Program-made: the position numbers and the translations under genes
The notes under the pieces: model-generated
Seen by the model: only the letters and a program-made list of their open reading frames with translations
Told to the model about the DNA's origin: nothing
The model's database searches: none
In this document: positions 7,816-17,706 of the stretch, in pieces
Layout of the letters: every line of letters begins with the position of its first letter
Numbering within the stretch: the first letter of the stretch is position 1
NCBI RefSeq assembly: GCF_000376105.1
Contig: NZ_AQWM01000007.1
Coordinates: 62,459 to 126,458 of the forward strand
DNA: 64,000 nt
Reading direction: 5' to 3'
From: Asticcacaulis benevestitus DSM 16100 = ATCC BAA-896
GTDB taxonomy: Bacteria; Pseudomonadota; Alphaproteobacteria; Caulobacterales; Caulobacteraceae

Positions 7816-9359
7816 GATCACAGCTTCCCTCCCTTCGCGTGCGTTTCGCGGGCGCATCCGGCGCCGCACTCCTGGCCATTGCGGCCTTTGGCGCAGACAT
7901 GACATCTGCAGAACCTGTGCCTTACAGCGGCGCTGGTCTTATTGTTCATACGCAAAACGCGCCGGTCAAGACACAGGTCATGAACCTGCCCAAGGGGCGG
8001 TCTGCCGTGATCGACCTGCCGGTGGATGCCGCGGATGTCTTCGTCTCCAATCCGGTCGTGGCCGATGCGGTTTTGCGCACGCCACGCCGCATCTTTGTGC
8101 TGGGCGTCGCTCCCGGACAATCCGACGCCATCTTTTTCGACGGCATGGGCCGCCAGATCCTCAACCTGTCGATTCGTGTTGACGCGGCGACGGACGAACT
8201 GAGCGACACTATTCATCGCCTCTTCCCTGATAGCCGTATCGACGTGCAGAGTGCGAACGGCCATATCATCTTGTCGGGCATGACGCGCAACGACGGCGAA
8301 GCCGCGCAGATCGGCCGTCTGGCGGCCAGCTTCGCTGATAAGCCAGAAAATGTGCTCAACCTCATCAGCATCGCCGGCAAGGATCAGGTGATGCTCAAGG
8401 TGCGCATCGTCGAAGTCAACCGCTCAATGATCAAGCAATTGGGGCTGTCTACGGACATTACCTATAGCTATGGTACGCAATCCTACAGCTACGGCAATGG
8501 TGGCCAGTTCAGCACCAATGGCGCTTTCCAGGGCAGTAAGGGTGCGTGTTATACGCAGGCCGGAACCGCCAAATTTGACGGCACAAACACCACGACCACC
8601 GGCACCGCCGCAGGGCCCGGAGGCACCAATACCATAACCAACAGCGGCACCGCTTCCTATGGCACATCGAACAAGACGTGCCTTCAGGCCTTCGAGCGCG
8701 TCGGTCTGGCGCGCACCCTGGCTGAGCCCAACCTGACCGCCGTGTCGGGTGAATCAGCCAAGTTCCTGGCGGGTGGCGAATTCCCTGTCCCGTCCGGACA
8801 GGACGATCAGGGCCGCGTTTCGATTGAATTCAAGCCCTTCGGTGTCGGCCTGGGCTTCACACCCGTCGTGCTGTCGAGTGGCCGCATCAATCTCAAGATT
8901 TCCACCGAAGTGTCGGAACTGACCAACGTCGGCGCGCTGCAGATGACCAGCTCTCTGACCATCCCCGGCCTGACCGTACGCCGCGCCGAGACCAGCGTGG
9001 AAATGCAGTCCGGATCATCGCTGATGATCGCCGGTCTGCTGCAATCAAAATACAAGCAGTCCATCGACAGCCTGCCGGGGCTCACCACCCTGCCCGTTTT
9101 GGGCGCTTTGTTCCGTTCGCGTGACTTCCTGCAGGATGAAACCGAGATGGTGGTGATGGTCACGCCTTACATCGTTGATCCGGCGCACCCTGACGCCTTC
9201 CAGACGCCGGCCGATAATCTGCAGATCGCGTCCGACATGAACACGGTTTTCATGGGTAATCTCAACCGCGTCATCAAGGAGAAGACCGGCGATACGGCTT
9301 CCGAGCCCTCATCACCATCTGCACCTTACGCCGCACCCATCGGCTATGTGATTGAATAG
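7812..9359 (+). CDS. cpaC: Tad pilus secretin CpaC/RcpA
   Basis: A 515-residue outer-membrane secretin of the type II/III family. It has an N-terminal signal segment, a pilus N-domain (residues 55-120), a BON-like region near 130-175 and the C-terminal secretin domain (GGEFPVPSGQD near 325, then VGLGFTPVVL, and TE-VVMVTPYIV near 450). A Gly/Thr/Asn/Tyr-rich low-complexity stretch of about 70 residues (220-290), holding two cysteines, interrupts the secretin domain. This is where the pilus leaves the cell. Its start overlaps the cpaB stop (ATGA), and cpaD follows eight bases after the stop. Confidence 0.93.
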   Translation: MRSQLPSLRVRFAGASGAALLAIAAFGADMTSAEPVPYSGAGLIVHTQNAPVKTQVMNLPKGRSAVIDLPVDAADVFVSNPVVADAVLRTPRRIFVLGVAPGQSDAIFFDGMGRQILNLSIRVDAATDELSDTIHRLFPDSRIDVQSANGHIILSGMTRNDGEAAQIGRLAASFADKPENVLNLISIAGKDQVMLKVRIVEVNRSMIKQLGLSTDITYSYGTQSYSYGNGGQFSTNGAFQGSKGACYTQAGTAKFDGTNTTTTGTAAGPGGTNTITNSGTASYGTSNKTCLQAFERVGLARTLAEPNLTAVSGESAKFLAGGEFPVPSGQDDQGRVSIEFKPFGVGLGFTPVVLSSGRINLKISTEVSELTNVGALQMTSSLTIPGLTVRRAETSVEMQSGSSLMIAGLLQSKYKQSIDSLPGLTTLPVLGALFRSRDFLQDETEMVVMVTPYIVDPAHPDAFQTPADNLQIASDMNTVFMGNLNRVIKEKTGDTASEPSSPSAPYAAPIGYVIE

Positions 9360-9367
9360 GACGAGTC

Positions 9368-10063
9368 ATGACCGCACATCCGTCACACACCCTGGTTTCA
9401 CATTTGGCGCTGGCAATGATCGCCGCGCTCACCTTAAACGCCTGCGCCACGACGGGTAGCGGGAAGGTGGCCAAACTTGATGACCCTGTCCTGGCCACCG
9501 AGCAGTTCCCGCTGCAGGCCCAGTCGATGACCAAGTCGATCAGCCTGCGCATTAATCCAAATGGCCTGTCCGCCAACCAGCGCACGGCGCTGGATCTGGT
9601 GGCCGCCAAGGCCAACTGGATCAACGGCGAGCCGGTCAATGTCGAGATTGTCACCAGCAGCGACCCGCGTGCCATATCGACCGGACGCATGATCAGTGGT
9701 TATCTTTCTGATCGCGCCGTCAGCGACGACACTCTGAGTCAGGTCAGTCTTCAGGAACAACCGGCTGATATCGTCACCATCAACACGGTCTATTACCGGG
9801 CGCGCACCTATGCCTGTAATGAGACGTGGGAAAACATCACTGCCACGCGCGATAACAAGCCCTATAAGAACTTCGGCTGCGCGATCAATTCCAACATGGC
9901 TGCCATGATCGCCGATCCACGTGATCTTGACCATCCTGCGACGGCGACAGCCGTCGATACGACACGCAAGGCGGACGTTATCACCAAGTACCAAAAGGGT
10001 GAAAAGACATCTTCAGCGACCGATGATGGCGCCAAGGGATCAATCTCCAACGCTATCAAATAG
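9368..10063 (+). CDS. cpaD: Tad pilus lipoprotein CpaD
   Basis: A 231-residue lipoprotein: the signal peptide ends in LNAC, a lipobox with Cys27, followed by a periplasmic domain. The segments LRINPNGLSANQRTALDLVA and the C-terminal CAINSNMAAMIADPRDL are characteristic of CpaD. It is thought to help assemble or stabilise the CpaC secretin. It lies directly after cpaC and before cpaE. The C-terminal 30 residues are polar and probably disordered. Confidence 0.9.
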   Translation: MTAHPSHTLVSHLALAMIAALTLNACATTGSGKVAKLDDPVLATEQFPLQAQSMTKSISLRINPNGLSANQRTALDLVAAKANWINGEPVNVEIVTSSDPRAISTGRMISGYLSDRAVSDDTLSQVSLQEQPADIVTINTVYYRARTYACNETWENITATRDNKPYKNFGCAINSNMAAMIADPRDLDHPATATAVDTTRKADVITKYQKGEKTSSATDDGAKGSISNAIK

Positions 10064-10127
10064 GTCGCTATTCGCTTACCTGCCGTAAAACCGGCTCTGT
10101 TAAAATTACTGGCAAACAAGGCAACCC

Positions 10128-11627
10128 ATGGCAAACCCCGCCAAACATAACGATCCGTTCGACAGCCTGGATGATCTGGACGACGAGTTCGTCGATTACA
10201 AGGCCAAGATGGCTGTCGAGGACGACTTCGCCAGCCTGGATAATCCTTATGCGGCGGATGCCCCTGCGCGTGATCCTTTCGCTGATGATTTCGACGAGCC
10301 CGATGCTTTCGACGCGCCGGCGCAACGCCAGGCGTTCACGCCACCGCCACAACGCGAATCGACACCGCGCGATCTTGCTCAAAGGGATCTCGGTCTTCAC
10401 GCCGCCATGGCCAGTCATGAGGATATCGGCGCGATTTCGATTCCGCGCATCGCCATCCATTTCTTCCCGGATAATGAAACCTCGCTGGCCGCTTGCGATA
10501 CGGCAGCGCTGGATCGCCGCATGTCACGCGCCCAGTGCCTCGTCAAGCGCGGCGGCATCATGGAAGCCATCGAAACCTATCGCCATGAACCGACGCCGTC
10601 ACTGATCTTTGTCGAAAGCAAAGCCCATGGCCGCGACCTGCTCGACCAGCTTGGACAACTTGCCGAAGTCTGCGACGCCAATACCAAGGTGGTCGTGGTC
10701 GGGGCGCATAACGACATTTCCCTTTATCGGGAATTGATTCGCCAGGGCGTAAGCGAATATATGGTCAGCCCGGTCCAGCCGATGCAACTGATCAAGACGA
10801 TTGCTGGCCTGTTCAACGATCCGGAAACACCGTTTGTTGGCCGCACCATCGCCTTTGTCGGCGCGCGCGGCGGCGCGGGCTCATCGTCGATCGCGCACAA
10901 CTTCGCCTATAACCTGTCCGAACACATGCAGTCGAACACGGTCATCGTCGATTATGATCTGCCGTTCGGCACCGCTGGCCTCGATTTCAACCAGGACCCG
11001 CTGCAGGGTATGGCCGACGCACTCAACGAGCCCGACCGCCTCGACAGCGTTCTGCTCGACCGCATGCTGACCAAGTGCACCGAGCGCCTGTCGCTGTTCT
11101 CCTCGCCGGCAGCGCTTGATCAGGACTATACCGCCGATCAGGAAACCTATGACGAGGTGACGCGCAAGATTCGCTCCGCCGCCCCTTTTATCGTCATGGA
11201 CCTGCCACACGTCTGGACGCCGTGGCTGAAGTCAAACCTGATCGCTGCCGACGTGGTGGTGATCGTGGCGACACCTGACCTTGCGTCCTTGCGCAACGCC
11301 AAGAACATCATCGACCTGCTCAAACCGTACCGTCCGAATGACTCGGCGCCAAAACTGGTGCTGAACCAGATGGATATGCCAGGCCGCCCGGAAATTCCGG
11401 TCAAGGATTTCACCGCAGCACTTGGTGTTGAGCCCGCCGCCCTTATCCCCTTTGACGCCAAACTCTTCGGTCAGGCCTCCAATAACGGCCAGATGATCGC
11501 GGAATGCGGCCCCACCAGCAAGGTGGCCGAAAGCCTGGTGCAACTGACCTCGCATATCTCTGGCCGTAACCCGGAACCGAAGACCAAGAAGTCCTCATCG
11601 TTCCTGGCCAACCTGTTCAAGAAGTAA
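10128..11627 (+). CDS. cpaE: CpaE/TadZ, ParA-like pilus localisation ATPase
   Basis: A 499-residue protein with three parts: an acidic, disordered N-terminus (residues 1-80), a receiver-like domain (about 110-225), and a MinD/ParA-type P-loop domain (240-470). The deviant Walker A reads GARGGAGSSSIAHN, lacking the usual GKT, as in CpaE/TadZ. CpaE proteins mark the pole at which the Tad machine assembles. The receiver-like domain is probably not a true phosphoacceptor. It is separated from cpaD by 64 bases and from cpaF by 12. Confidence 0.92.
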   Translation: MANPAKHNDPFDSLDDLDDEFVDYKAKMAVEDDFASLDNPYAADAPARDPFADDFDEPDAFDAPAQRQAFTPPPQRESTPRDLAQRDLGLHAAMASHEDIGAISIPRIAIHFFPDNETSLAACDTAALDRRMSRAQCLVKRGGIMEAIETYRHEPTPSLIFVESKAHGRDLLDQLGQLAEVCDANTKVVVVGAHNDISLYRELIRQGVSEYMVSPVQPMQLIKTIAGLFNDPETPFVGRTIAFVGARGGAGSSSIAHNFAYNLSEHMQSNTVIVDYDLPFGTAGLDFNQDPLQGMADALNEPDRLDSVLLDRMLTKCTERLSLFSSPAALDQDYTADQETYDEVTRKIRSAAPFIVMDLPHVWTPWLKSNLIAADVVVIVATPDLASLRNAKNIIDLLKPYRPNDSAPKLVLNQMDMPGRPEIPVKDFTAALGVEPAALIPFDAKLFGQASNNGQMIAECGPTSKVAESLVQLTSHISGRNPEPKTKKSSSFLANLFKK

Positions 11628-11639
11628 GGCACACACAAC

Positions 11640-13331
11640 GTGTTTGGCAAACGTCCGACGGCACAAGAGAATCGGAGCTTAAGCTCCAAACCCGCCCCCC
11701 CAGCGGCCGCCCCAGCTTCCGGCGGTTCGCAGACGGCGGGCATGAGTGCGCCCGGATTTCAGGACGCTGCCCGTGGCGCCGAAGAGCGCGCACAGGCCCT
11801 GAGCAAGAAAAGCGGCGGCGCACCACCACCCGCTTCTGCGAATTCTGATATCGCCACCCGTCCTCAGACCCTTGACGGCAAGGCGTCAGCCCAGAATACC
11901 GGCACCCTCCGCACCGCCCTGCCCGAACTCAGCCAGGAAAAGCGCGTCGGTGGCAGCAACAAGGCTGCAGCAGCCCCCGCAGCCGCCAAGGCTAAGCTGG
12001 CCCAGGGCCTTGAGCAGATGAACCAGGCGCAGGCGGTCACCGAGATCGTCCGCGAACAGTCAGACTATTATCACGCCACCAAGACCGCGATCTTCAACGC
12101 CCTTTTGAACACCATTGATCTGAGCCAGTTGGCCTCGCTCGATCATAAGGCGGCTTCGGAAGAAATCCGCGATATCGTTGCCGAACTGGTGGCGATCAAG
12201 AACGTATCGATGTCGGTGGTCGAACAGGACAACCTGGTTCAGGACATCATCAACGATGTGCTGGGTTATGGCCCGCTGGAGCCCCTGCTGGCGCGCGACG
12301 ATATCGCCGACATCATGGTCAATGGCGCATCGCGTGTCTTCATCGAAGTCGGCGGCAAGGTGCAACTCACCAATGTCCGCTTCCGCGATAACCAGCAGCT
12401 TATGAACATCTGCCAGCGCATCGTCAGCCAGGTCGGCCGCCGCGTCGATGAAAGCTCACCGGTCTGCGACGCCCGCTTACCCGATGGTTCGCGCGTCAAC
12501 GTTATCGCCCCCCCGCTGGCGCTCGATGGCCCTACGCTCACCATTCGTAAGTTTAAAAAAGACAAGCTCACCATGCGCAACCTGGTGGAGTTCGGCTCCA
12601 TCAGCCCCGAAGGTGCGCGTGTGCTCGGCGTTATCGGCGCCTCGCGCTGTAATATCCTGATTTCGGGCGGTACGGGCTCCGGCAAGACCACCCTTCTCAA
12701 CACCCTCACGGCCTTTATCGACCCGACAGAGCGCGTCATCACCTGTGAAGACGCCGCCGAACTGCAACTTCAGCAGCCGCATGTCGTCCGCCTGGAAACG
12801 CGCCCGCCCAACCTTGAAGGCCAGGGCACGATCACCATGCGCGATCTGGTCAAGAACTGTCTGCGTATGCGCCCCGAACGTATCATCGTCGGCGAAGTCC
12901 GCGGACCGGAAGCCTTCGACCTGCTGCAGGCCATGAACACGGGCCACGATGGCTCGATGGGCACGCTCCACGCCAACTCGCCGCGCGAAGCCGTGTCGCG
13001 TCTGGAATCGATGATCACCATGGGGGGCTACGGTTTGCCGTCGCGCACCATCCGCGAAATGATCGTTGGTTCGATCGACATCATCGTTCAGGCCGCCCGC
13101 CTGCGTGATGGTTCGCGCCGCATCACCCACGTCACCGAAGTGCTGGGCCTCGAAGGCGATGTGATCGTGACCCAGGATCTCTTTATCTACGAGATGGAAG
13201 GCGAAGACAAGCAAGGCAAGATCATCGGTCGTCACCGCTCCACCGGCATTGGTCGCCCGCGCTTCTGGGACCGCGCCAAGTATTACGGCCTTGAGCGCGA
13301 ACTGGCGGAGGCCCTCGATGCCAGCGAATAA
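11640..13331 (+). CDS. cpaF: Tad pilus ATPase CpaF/TadA
   Basis: A 563-residue secretion ATPase of the VirB11/GspE superfamily that powers pilus extension and retraction. An Ala/Pro-rich disordered N-terminus of about 120 residues precedes the catalytic part. It has Walker A (GGTGSGKTT near residue 343), Asp box/Walker B ([16 protein letters not shown] near 415) and the His box ([17 protein letters not shown] near 435). The start is a GTG 12 bases after cpaE. The N-terminal extension is longer than in many TadA proteins. Confidence 0.95.
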   Translation: MFGKRPTAQENRSLSSKPAPPAAAPASGGSQTAGMSAPGFQDAARGAEERAQALSKKSGGAPPPASANSDIATRPQTLDGKASAQNTGTLRTALPELSQEKRVGGSNKAAAAPAAAKAKLAQGLEQMNQAQAVTEIVREQSDYYHATKTAIFNALLNTIDLSQLASLDHKAASEEIRDIVAELVAIKNVSMSVVEQDNLVQDIINDVLGYGPLEPLLARDDIADIMVNGASRVFIEVGGKVQLTNVRFRDNQQLMNICQRIVSQVGRRVDESSPVCDARLPDGSRVNVIAPPLALDGPTLTIRKFKKDKLTMRNLVEFGSISPEGARVLGVIGASRCNILISGGTGSGKTTLLNTLTAFIDPTERVITCEDAAELQLQQPHVVRLETRPPNLEGQGTITMRDLVKNCLRMRPERIIVGEVRGPEAFDLLQAMNTGHDGSMGTLHANSPREAVSRLESMITMGGYGLPSRTIREMIVGSIDIIVQAARLRDGSRRITHVTEVLGLEGDVIVTQDLFIYEMEGEDKQGKIIGRHRSTGIGRPRFWDRAKYYGLERELAEALDASE

Positions 13332-13344
13332 GCCAGAACGTCCT

Positions 13345-13376
13345 GAGCCCTCGACCGCGCGAAGCGCTCCGGGCTC
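13345..13376 (+). other. intercistronic hairpin between cpaF and cpaG
   Basis: GAGCCC (13345-13350) / GGGCTC (13371-13376) enclosing GCGC-GAA-GCGC. It has no T-run. It sits in the 84-bp gap between the ATPase and platform genes and could act in mRNA processing or partial attenuation. Confidence 0.4.
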
Positions 13377-13415
13377 CCAATCGCGCTCAAGCAGCGCCAG
13401 CGGGAGCGTGCTCAC

Positions 13416-14417
13416 ATGTTAACGACCCTCCTGATCGCCTTTCTGGGCTTTGTGATCATCGCCAGCCTCGGCTTCGCCTTTACCGGCGGCGGCAGTGGCG
13501 GCGGCTCAGCCGCGCTCACCAAGCGCACACAAACCATTGGCCTTGGCACCAATACGCGCACCAAACGTCAGAAGAATGCCGCCAAGACACCGGAAGAACG
13601 CCGCAAGCAGATCACCGAACAGCTTAAAGAGGCTGAAAAGCGTGAGCGCAAGGCGCGTCTGACCCTGCGCGCCCGCATGCTGCATGCCGGTCTGACGCCC
13701 AACACGACGCAGTTCTGGATCTACAGCGGCATTGTCGGCGCTGTCGCCTTTGTCATTCCCCTCCTGTTACTCAATCAGATGCCGTTCCTTGGCCGCCTTG
13801 GCGTTGCTGCGGGCGCTGCTGCGGTCGGCTGCTACGGCCTGCCGCGTTGGGTGCTGGGCTTTATGGCAGCCGGTCGCATCAAAAAATTCACCGAAGAATT
13901 TCCCAATGCCATGGACATTATCGTGCGCGGTATCAAGTCCGGCCTGCCGGTCAATGACGGCCTGAAACTGGTCGCCAAGGAATGCGCGGCACCGCTCGGT
14001 CCTGAGTTCCAGCGGCTGATTGAAAACGTCGCCGTCGGCATGTCGCTGGATGGCGCGCTGGAAAAAATGAGCGAGCACATGCCCGCACCGGAACTGCGCT
14101 TTTTCACCATCGTCATTGCGATTCAAGCCAAGACAGGTGGCAACCTGTCCGAAGCCCTGGGCAATTTGTCGACCGTGCTGCGCGCCCGCAAGATGATGCG
14201 TGAAAAGATCAAGGCGCTGTCGTCAGAAGCCATTGCCTCGGCCTCGATCATCGGCGTTTTGCCTCCGGGTGTGGGCGCCATGATCTCGATCACACGACCG
14301 ACTTACCTCGCCATCATGTTCACGGATGTGCGTGGTCAGTTGATGCTGCTGGGCGGCGCTTTATGGATGTTCTTCGGCATCATGATGATGCGCAAAATGA
14401 TCAACTTCAAGTTCTAG
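13416..14417 (+). CDS. cpaG: Tad pilus platform protein CpaG/TadB
   Basis: A 333-residue inner-membrane protein of the GspF/TadB family, with an N-terminal helix (residues 1-25), two helices near 105-150, the T2SSF domain (EEFPNAMDIIVRGIKSGLPV near 165, then QAKTGGNLSEALGNLS near 235) and a C-terminal helix pair. It forms half of the platform through which CpaF drives pilin polymerisation. A charged Lys/Arg/Glu cytoplasmic stretch lies at residues 40-85. cpaH follows 12 bases downstream. Confidence 0.92.
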   Translation: MLTTLLIAFLGFVIIASLGFAFTGGGSGGGSAALTKRTQTIGLGTNTRTKRQKNAAKTPEERRKQITEQLKEAEKRERKARLTLRARMLHAGLTPNTTQFWIYSGIVGAVAFVIPLLLLNQMPFLGRLGVAAGAAAVGCYGLPRWVLGFMAAGRIKKFTEEFPNAMDIIVRGIKSGLPVNDGLKLVAKECAAPLGPEFQRLIENVAVGMSLDGALEKMSEHMPAPELRFFTIVIAIQAKTGGNLSEALGNLSTVLRARKMMREKIKALSSEAIASASIIGVLPPGVGAMISITRPTYLAIMFTDVRGQLMLLGGALWMFFGIMMMRKMINFKF

Positions 14418-14429
14418 GGAAGGCCGCAC

Positions 14430-15446
14430 ATGCAGGATTTCGCCGCCTTTGTCATGAACCCCAGCAACCTGATCGCCGGTGGCGTGGCGTTGCTCGTTTT
14501 CTTTACGGTCGTCACGCTTGGCCAGAGCCTGATGTCGGGGGAGCAACTCGACAAGCGCATGAAGGCGGTGGCCACCCGCCGCGATGAACTGCGCCGCCTG
14601 TCGCGACAAGGTGTGGCGGCCGGCAGTCATGGCCTGCGTCATACCGACACCAGCCCTTACCGCGCTCTCGTCGAAAAGCTGAACCTGAAAAAGCTGCTGG
14701 AAGATCCGAAGGTGGTCGATAACCTGGCCATGGCAGGCTATCGCGGCCCTAAGCCGGTCTCGACCTTTTATTTCTTTCGCCTTGCCATGCCGTTCGTTCT
14801 GGGCGCCGTCGCCGCGTTTGAAATGTTCATTGTCGATGTCGGGCATTACTCTTTTCAGATCAAGATGCTGATCACCGTTGGCGCCTTTGTGGCCGGCTAT
14901 TACGCCCCCAACATCTACATCAAAAACAAGGCCAGCAAGCGGCGCCTTTCCATCATGTCCGCCTTCCCGGACTCGCTGGACCTGCTGCTGATCTCGGTTG
15001 AGGCCGGCATGTCGATCGAAACGGCCCTGCAAAAGGTCGCTGCGGAAATGGGCCCTTCGTCCATAGAACTGGCGGAGGAACTTTCGCTTCTGGTTGCAGA
15101 ACTGTCCTATTTGCCGGAACGCCGCCAGGCCTATGACGGCCTTGCCAAGCGCACCAATCACCCCGGCATCAAGGCGGTCTGCACCGCCATGATCCAGGCG
15201 GAAAAATACGGCACGCCACTTGGCACCGCCCTGCGCGTCATGGCCAAGGAAAACCGCGAGATGCGCCTGTCCGCCGCCGAAAAGAAGGCCGCCGCCCTGC
15301 CGGCGCAGCTTACCGTCCCCATGATCGTCTTCTTCCTGCCCGTTCTGTTCCTGGTTATCCTGGGGCCGGTTATCCTGCGCATCGGTGACATGCAGAAAAA
15401 GGATTCATCAACGCCCATCGTCAATGTAAAGCCGACTGAAAAGTAG
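14430..15446 (+). CDS. cpaH: Tad pilus platform protein CpaH/TadC
   Basis: A 338-residue paralogue of CpaG. It has an N-terminal helix (residues 11-31), a helix pair near 115-165, the T2SSF domain (SAFPDSLDLLLISVEAGMSIETAL near 180, split by a conserved Pro/Asp) and a C-terminal hydrophobic segment near 290-315. It pairs with CpaG as the inner-membrane platform. It is the last gene of the plus-strand pilus operon and is followed by a convergent terminator shared with nrdA. Confidence 0.92.
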   Translation: MQDFAAFVMNPSNLIAGGVALLVFFTVVTLGQSLMSGEQLDKRMKAVATRRDELRRLSRQGVAAGSHGLRHTDTSPYRALVEKLNLKKLLEDPKVVDNLAMAGYRGPKPVSTFYFFRLAMPFVLGAVAAFEMFIVDVGHYSFQIKMLITVGAFVAGYYAPNIYIKNKASKRRLSIMSAFPDSLDLLLISVEAGMSIETALQKVAAEMGPSSIELAEELSLLVAELSYLPERRQAYDGLAKRTNHPGIKAVCTAMIQAEKYGTPLGTALRVMAKENREMRLSAAEKKAAALPAQLTVPMIVFFLPVLFLVILGPVILRIGDMQKKDSSTPIVNVKPTEK

Positions 15447-15520
15447 CCGAGGCAGACTACGCCTTGTTATTTGGTCGACGTTTCAGCGGTGATATTTTCC
15501 TAATAGGGCTTGGCGCAAAA

Positions 15521-15551
15521 AAAAAGGTGGAGAGCCTGAGCTCACCACCTT
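15521..15551 (-). terminator. intrinsic terminator between cpaH and nrdA
   Basis: AAGGTGG (15524-15530) / CCACCTT (15545-15551) with an inner GAGC-CTGA-GCTC stem. On the minus strand it is followed by a run of nine T, so it is a good terminator for nrdA. In the plus direction the tail AATTTCTTA is weaker, but it may also stop cpaH transcripts. Confidence 0.75.
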
Positions 15552-15579
15552 AATTTCTTAAAGTATCAGAAAATTCAGC

Positions 15580-17463
15580 CTATTGACAGGCGAGGCACTC
15601 TTCATAGTCCGTCTTCGGCGTGCTCATGATGTCCGCGGCGATCGCATTCTGATCAACCGCTTCCGAGCCGGCGAAGGCCGCGCGCTGCACCGACTTTGAG
15701 CGCAGGTAATAGAGCGATTTCACGCCCTGTTCCCAGGCGGTCCAGTGCAGCATGTGGAGATCCCACTTATCGACGTCGCCGGGCAGGAAGACGTTCAGCG
15801 ACTGCGACTGGCAGATTTCCGGCGTGCGATCGGCAGCCAGTTCGATAACCCAGCGCTGGTCGAGTTCGAACGCGGTCTTGAACACGCCCTTTTCACCTTC
15901 GTCGAGGAAATCGAGGTGCTGGACCGAACCTTCGTGCTCGACGATCGAGTTCCAGATATCGGTGGTGTTCTGGCCCTTGTCTTCGAGCAGCTTGACCAGA
16001 TACGGGTTCTTGACGGCGAAGGAGCCTGACAGGGTCTTGTGGGTATAGATATTGGCCGGGATCGGCTCGATGCCGGCAGAGGTGCCGCCGCAGATGATCG
16101 AGATCGAAGCGGTTGGGGCGATGGCCAGCTTGTGCGAGAAGCGCTCCATGACGCCACGCTCGGCGGCATCCTCGCAAGGGCCACGCTCTTCGGCCAGCTT
16201 GACCGAGGCCTTGTCGGCTTCGCGGCGCAGGTGCTTGAAGAGGCGCATGTTCCACGATTTGGCCATGGCCGATTCAAACGCCACATTCTGCGATTGCAGG
16301 AAGGAATGGAAGCCCATCAGGCCGAGGCCGACCGAACGCTCACGGATGGCGGAATAGACGGCGTTATCCATCGAACCCGGCGCGCACTGGATGAAATCTT
16401 CCAGCACGTTATCGAGGAAGCGCATGATGTCTTCGATGAAGCCCGGCTGATCGCGCCATTCCAGGAAGGTCTCGGCATTGACCGACGACAGGCAGCACAC
16501 GGCGGTGCGGTCCTTGCCGAGGTGATCGACGCCGGTGTGCAGCATGATTTCCGAGCACAGGTTCGACTGACGGACCTTCAGGCCCAGTTCGCGCTGGTGC
16601 GCCGGCATAGCGCGGTTGACCGTATCGGAGAAGATCAGATAGGGCTCGCCGGTTTGCAGACGGATCTCGAGGATCTTCTGCCACAACGAGCGGGCATCGA
16701 TGAAGCGCACGATTTCGTCGTTCTTGGGCGAACGCAGGCCGAACGGCGTACCGTCGCGCACGGCTTCCATGAACTCGTCGGTGATGCCAATGCCGTGGTG
16801 GAGATTCAGCGATTTGCGATTGAAGTCGCCCGAAGCCTTGCGGATTTCGAGGAACTCTTCGATTTCAGGGTGGAAGACGTCGATGTAGACGGCGGCCGAA
16901 CCGCGGCGAAGCGAACCTTGCGAAATGGCGAGGGTCAGCGAATCCATGACGCGGATGAAGGGGATGATACCGGAGGTCTGACCGGCGCCCTTGACCTTTT
17001 CACCGATCGAGCGGACGCCGCCCCAGTAGGTGCCGATGCCGCCGCCGTTCGAGGCAAGAGCAACGTTTTCGTTCCAGATCGACACGATGCCTTCGAGATT
17101 ATCGGGCACGGCGTTGAGGAAGCAGGAGATGGGCAGGCCGCGCTTGGCGCCGCCATTCGAGAGAACGGGCGTGGCGGGCATGAACCACAGGCGCGAGATG
17201 TAGTCGTAGATGCGCTGGGCATGGTCGGCATCGTCGGCATAGGTGGTGGCGACGCGGGCAAACATGTCCTGATAGGTTTCGCCCGGCATCAGATAACGGT
17301 CGTCGAGCGTGGTCTTGCCAAAATCGGTCAGCAGCGAATCGCGCGCAGGGTCGGTGACGACCTTGGTGACCAGCTTGAACTCCGTGCGCTCCTTCGGGCG
17401 GACCGCCATGCGGTGGGAGTTGGAGGCACCTGTTTCACGCTTGACTGCTTCGTTCGCTGACAT
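15580..17463 (-). CDS. nrdA: ribonucleoside-diphosphate reductase, class I, alpha subunit
   Basis: A 627-residue large subunit of class I ribonucleotide reductase, which makes deoxyribonucleotides. Visible catalytic features: the redox cysteine in GLPISCFLNAVPDN, the N-x-C-x-E active-site motif (QSNLCSEIMLH), CLSSVNAE, the tyrosine pair of the radical path (LYYLRS) and the C-terminal CLACQ thiol pair that is re-reduced by thioredoxin or glutaredoxin. There is no N-terminal ATP-cone, so allosteric activity control of the classical type is probably missing. No nrdB is beside it. The start is an ATG preceded by two NrdR-box-like sites. Confidence 0.93.
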   Translation of the reverse strand: MSANEAVKRETGASNSHRMAVRPKERTEFKLVTKVVTDPARDSLLTDFGKTTLDDRYLMPGETYQDMFARVATTYADDADHAQRIYDYISRLWFMPATPVLSNGGAKRGLPISCFLNAVPDNLEGIVSIWNENVALASNGGGIGTYWGGVRSIGEKVKGAGQTSGIIPFIRVMDSLTLAISQGSLRRGSAAVYIDVFHPEIEEFLEIRKASGDFNRKSLNLHHGIGITDEFMEAVRDGTPFGLRSPKNDEIVRFIDARSLWQKILEIRLQTGEPYLIFSDTVNRAMPAHQRELGLKVRQSNLCSEIMLHTGVDHLGKDRTAVCCLSSVNAETFLEWRDQPGFIEDIMRFLDNVLEDFIQCAPGSMDNAVYSAIRERSVGLGLMGFHSFLQSQNVAFESAMAKSWNMRLFKHLRREADKASVKLAEERGPCEDAAERGVMERFSHKLAIAPTASISIICGGTSAGIEPIPANIYTHKTLSGSFAVKNPYLVKLLEDKGQNTTDIWNSIVEHEGSVQHLDFLDEGEKGVFKTAFELDQRWVIELAADRTPEICQSQSLNVFLPGDVDKWDLHMLHWTAWEQGVKSLYYLRSKSVQRAAFAGSEAVDQNAIAADIMSTPKTDYEECLACQ

Positions 17464-17530
17464 CGTCTACTAAACCCTTAAATCTCAAAATCGCTCCGTA
17501 CCCGGAGACTACCCATATGGGAGACGCGAA

Positions 17531-17577
17531 CAACTATATCTAGTGTGTGCGCCGCCCCGCCCGTCTATATAAGGGGC
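17531..17577 (-). promoter_or_regulatory. paired NrdR-box-like operators upstream of nrdA
   Basis: Box 1 (17531-17546, CAACTATATCTAGTGT) matches 13 of 16 positions of the NrdR box ACACwATATATwGTGT. Box 2 (17562-17577, CGTCTATATAAGGGGC) is weaker, with 9 of 16. Their starts are 31 bp apart, three helical turns, which is the usual spacing for NrdR pairs. They lie 68-114 bases upstream of the nrdA start. Confidence 0.65.
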
Positions 17578-17706
17578 CATAGGCCAGAGTTTTCGTCAAG
17601 GATCAAGTCGATGTTTTGGCGAACTTTTTCGTTAATGAGGGGTTAAAATTCCGCTTTCCCTATACCGCTCAAGGGCTTGTATCGGTGCGACACTTTTTCG
17701 CCTCAA

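Noticed and set aside
15521-15529. A9 run as a possible phase-variable tract
   Set aside because: It lies between genes, as the tail of the nrdA terminator, not in a reading frame or promoter spacer.
16039-17460. Long plus-strand reading frame of 473 codons opposite nrdA
   Set aside because: It is the antisense shadow of nrdA, whose conserved motifs fill the minus strand; the shadow product has no recognisable domain.
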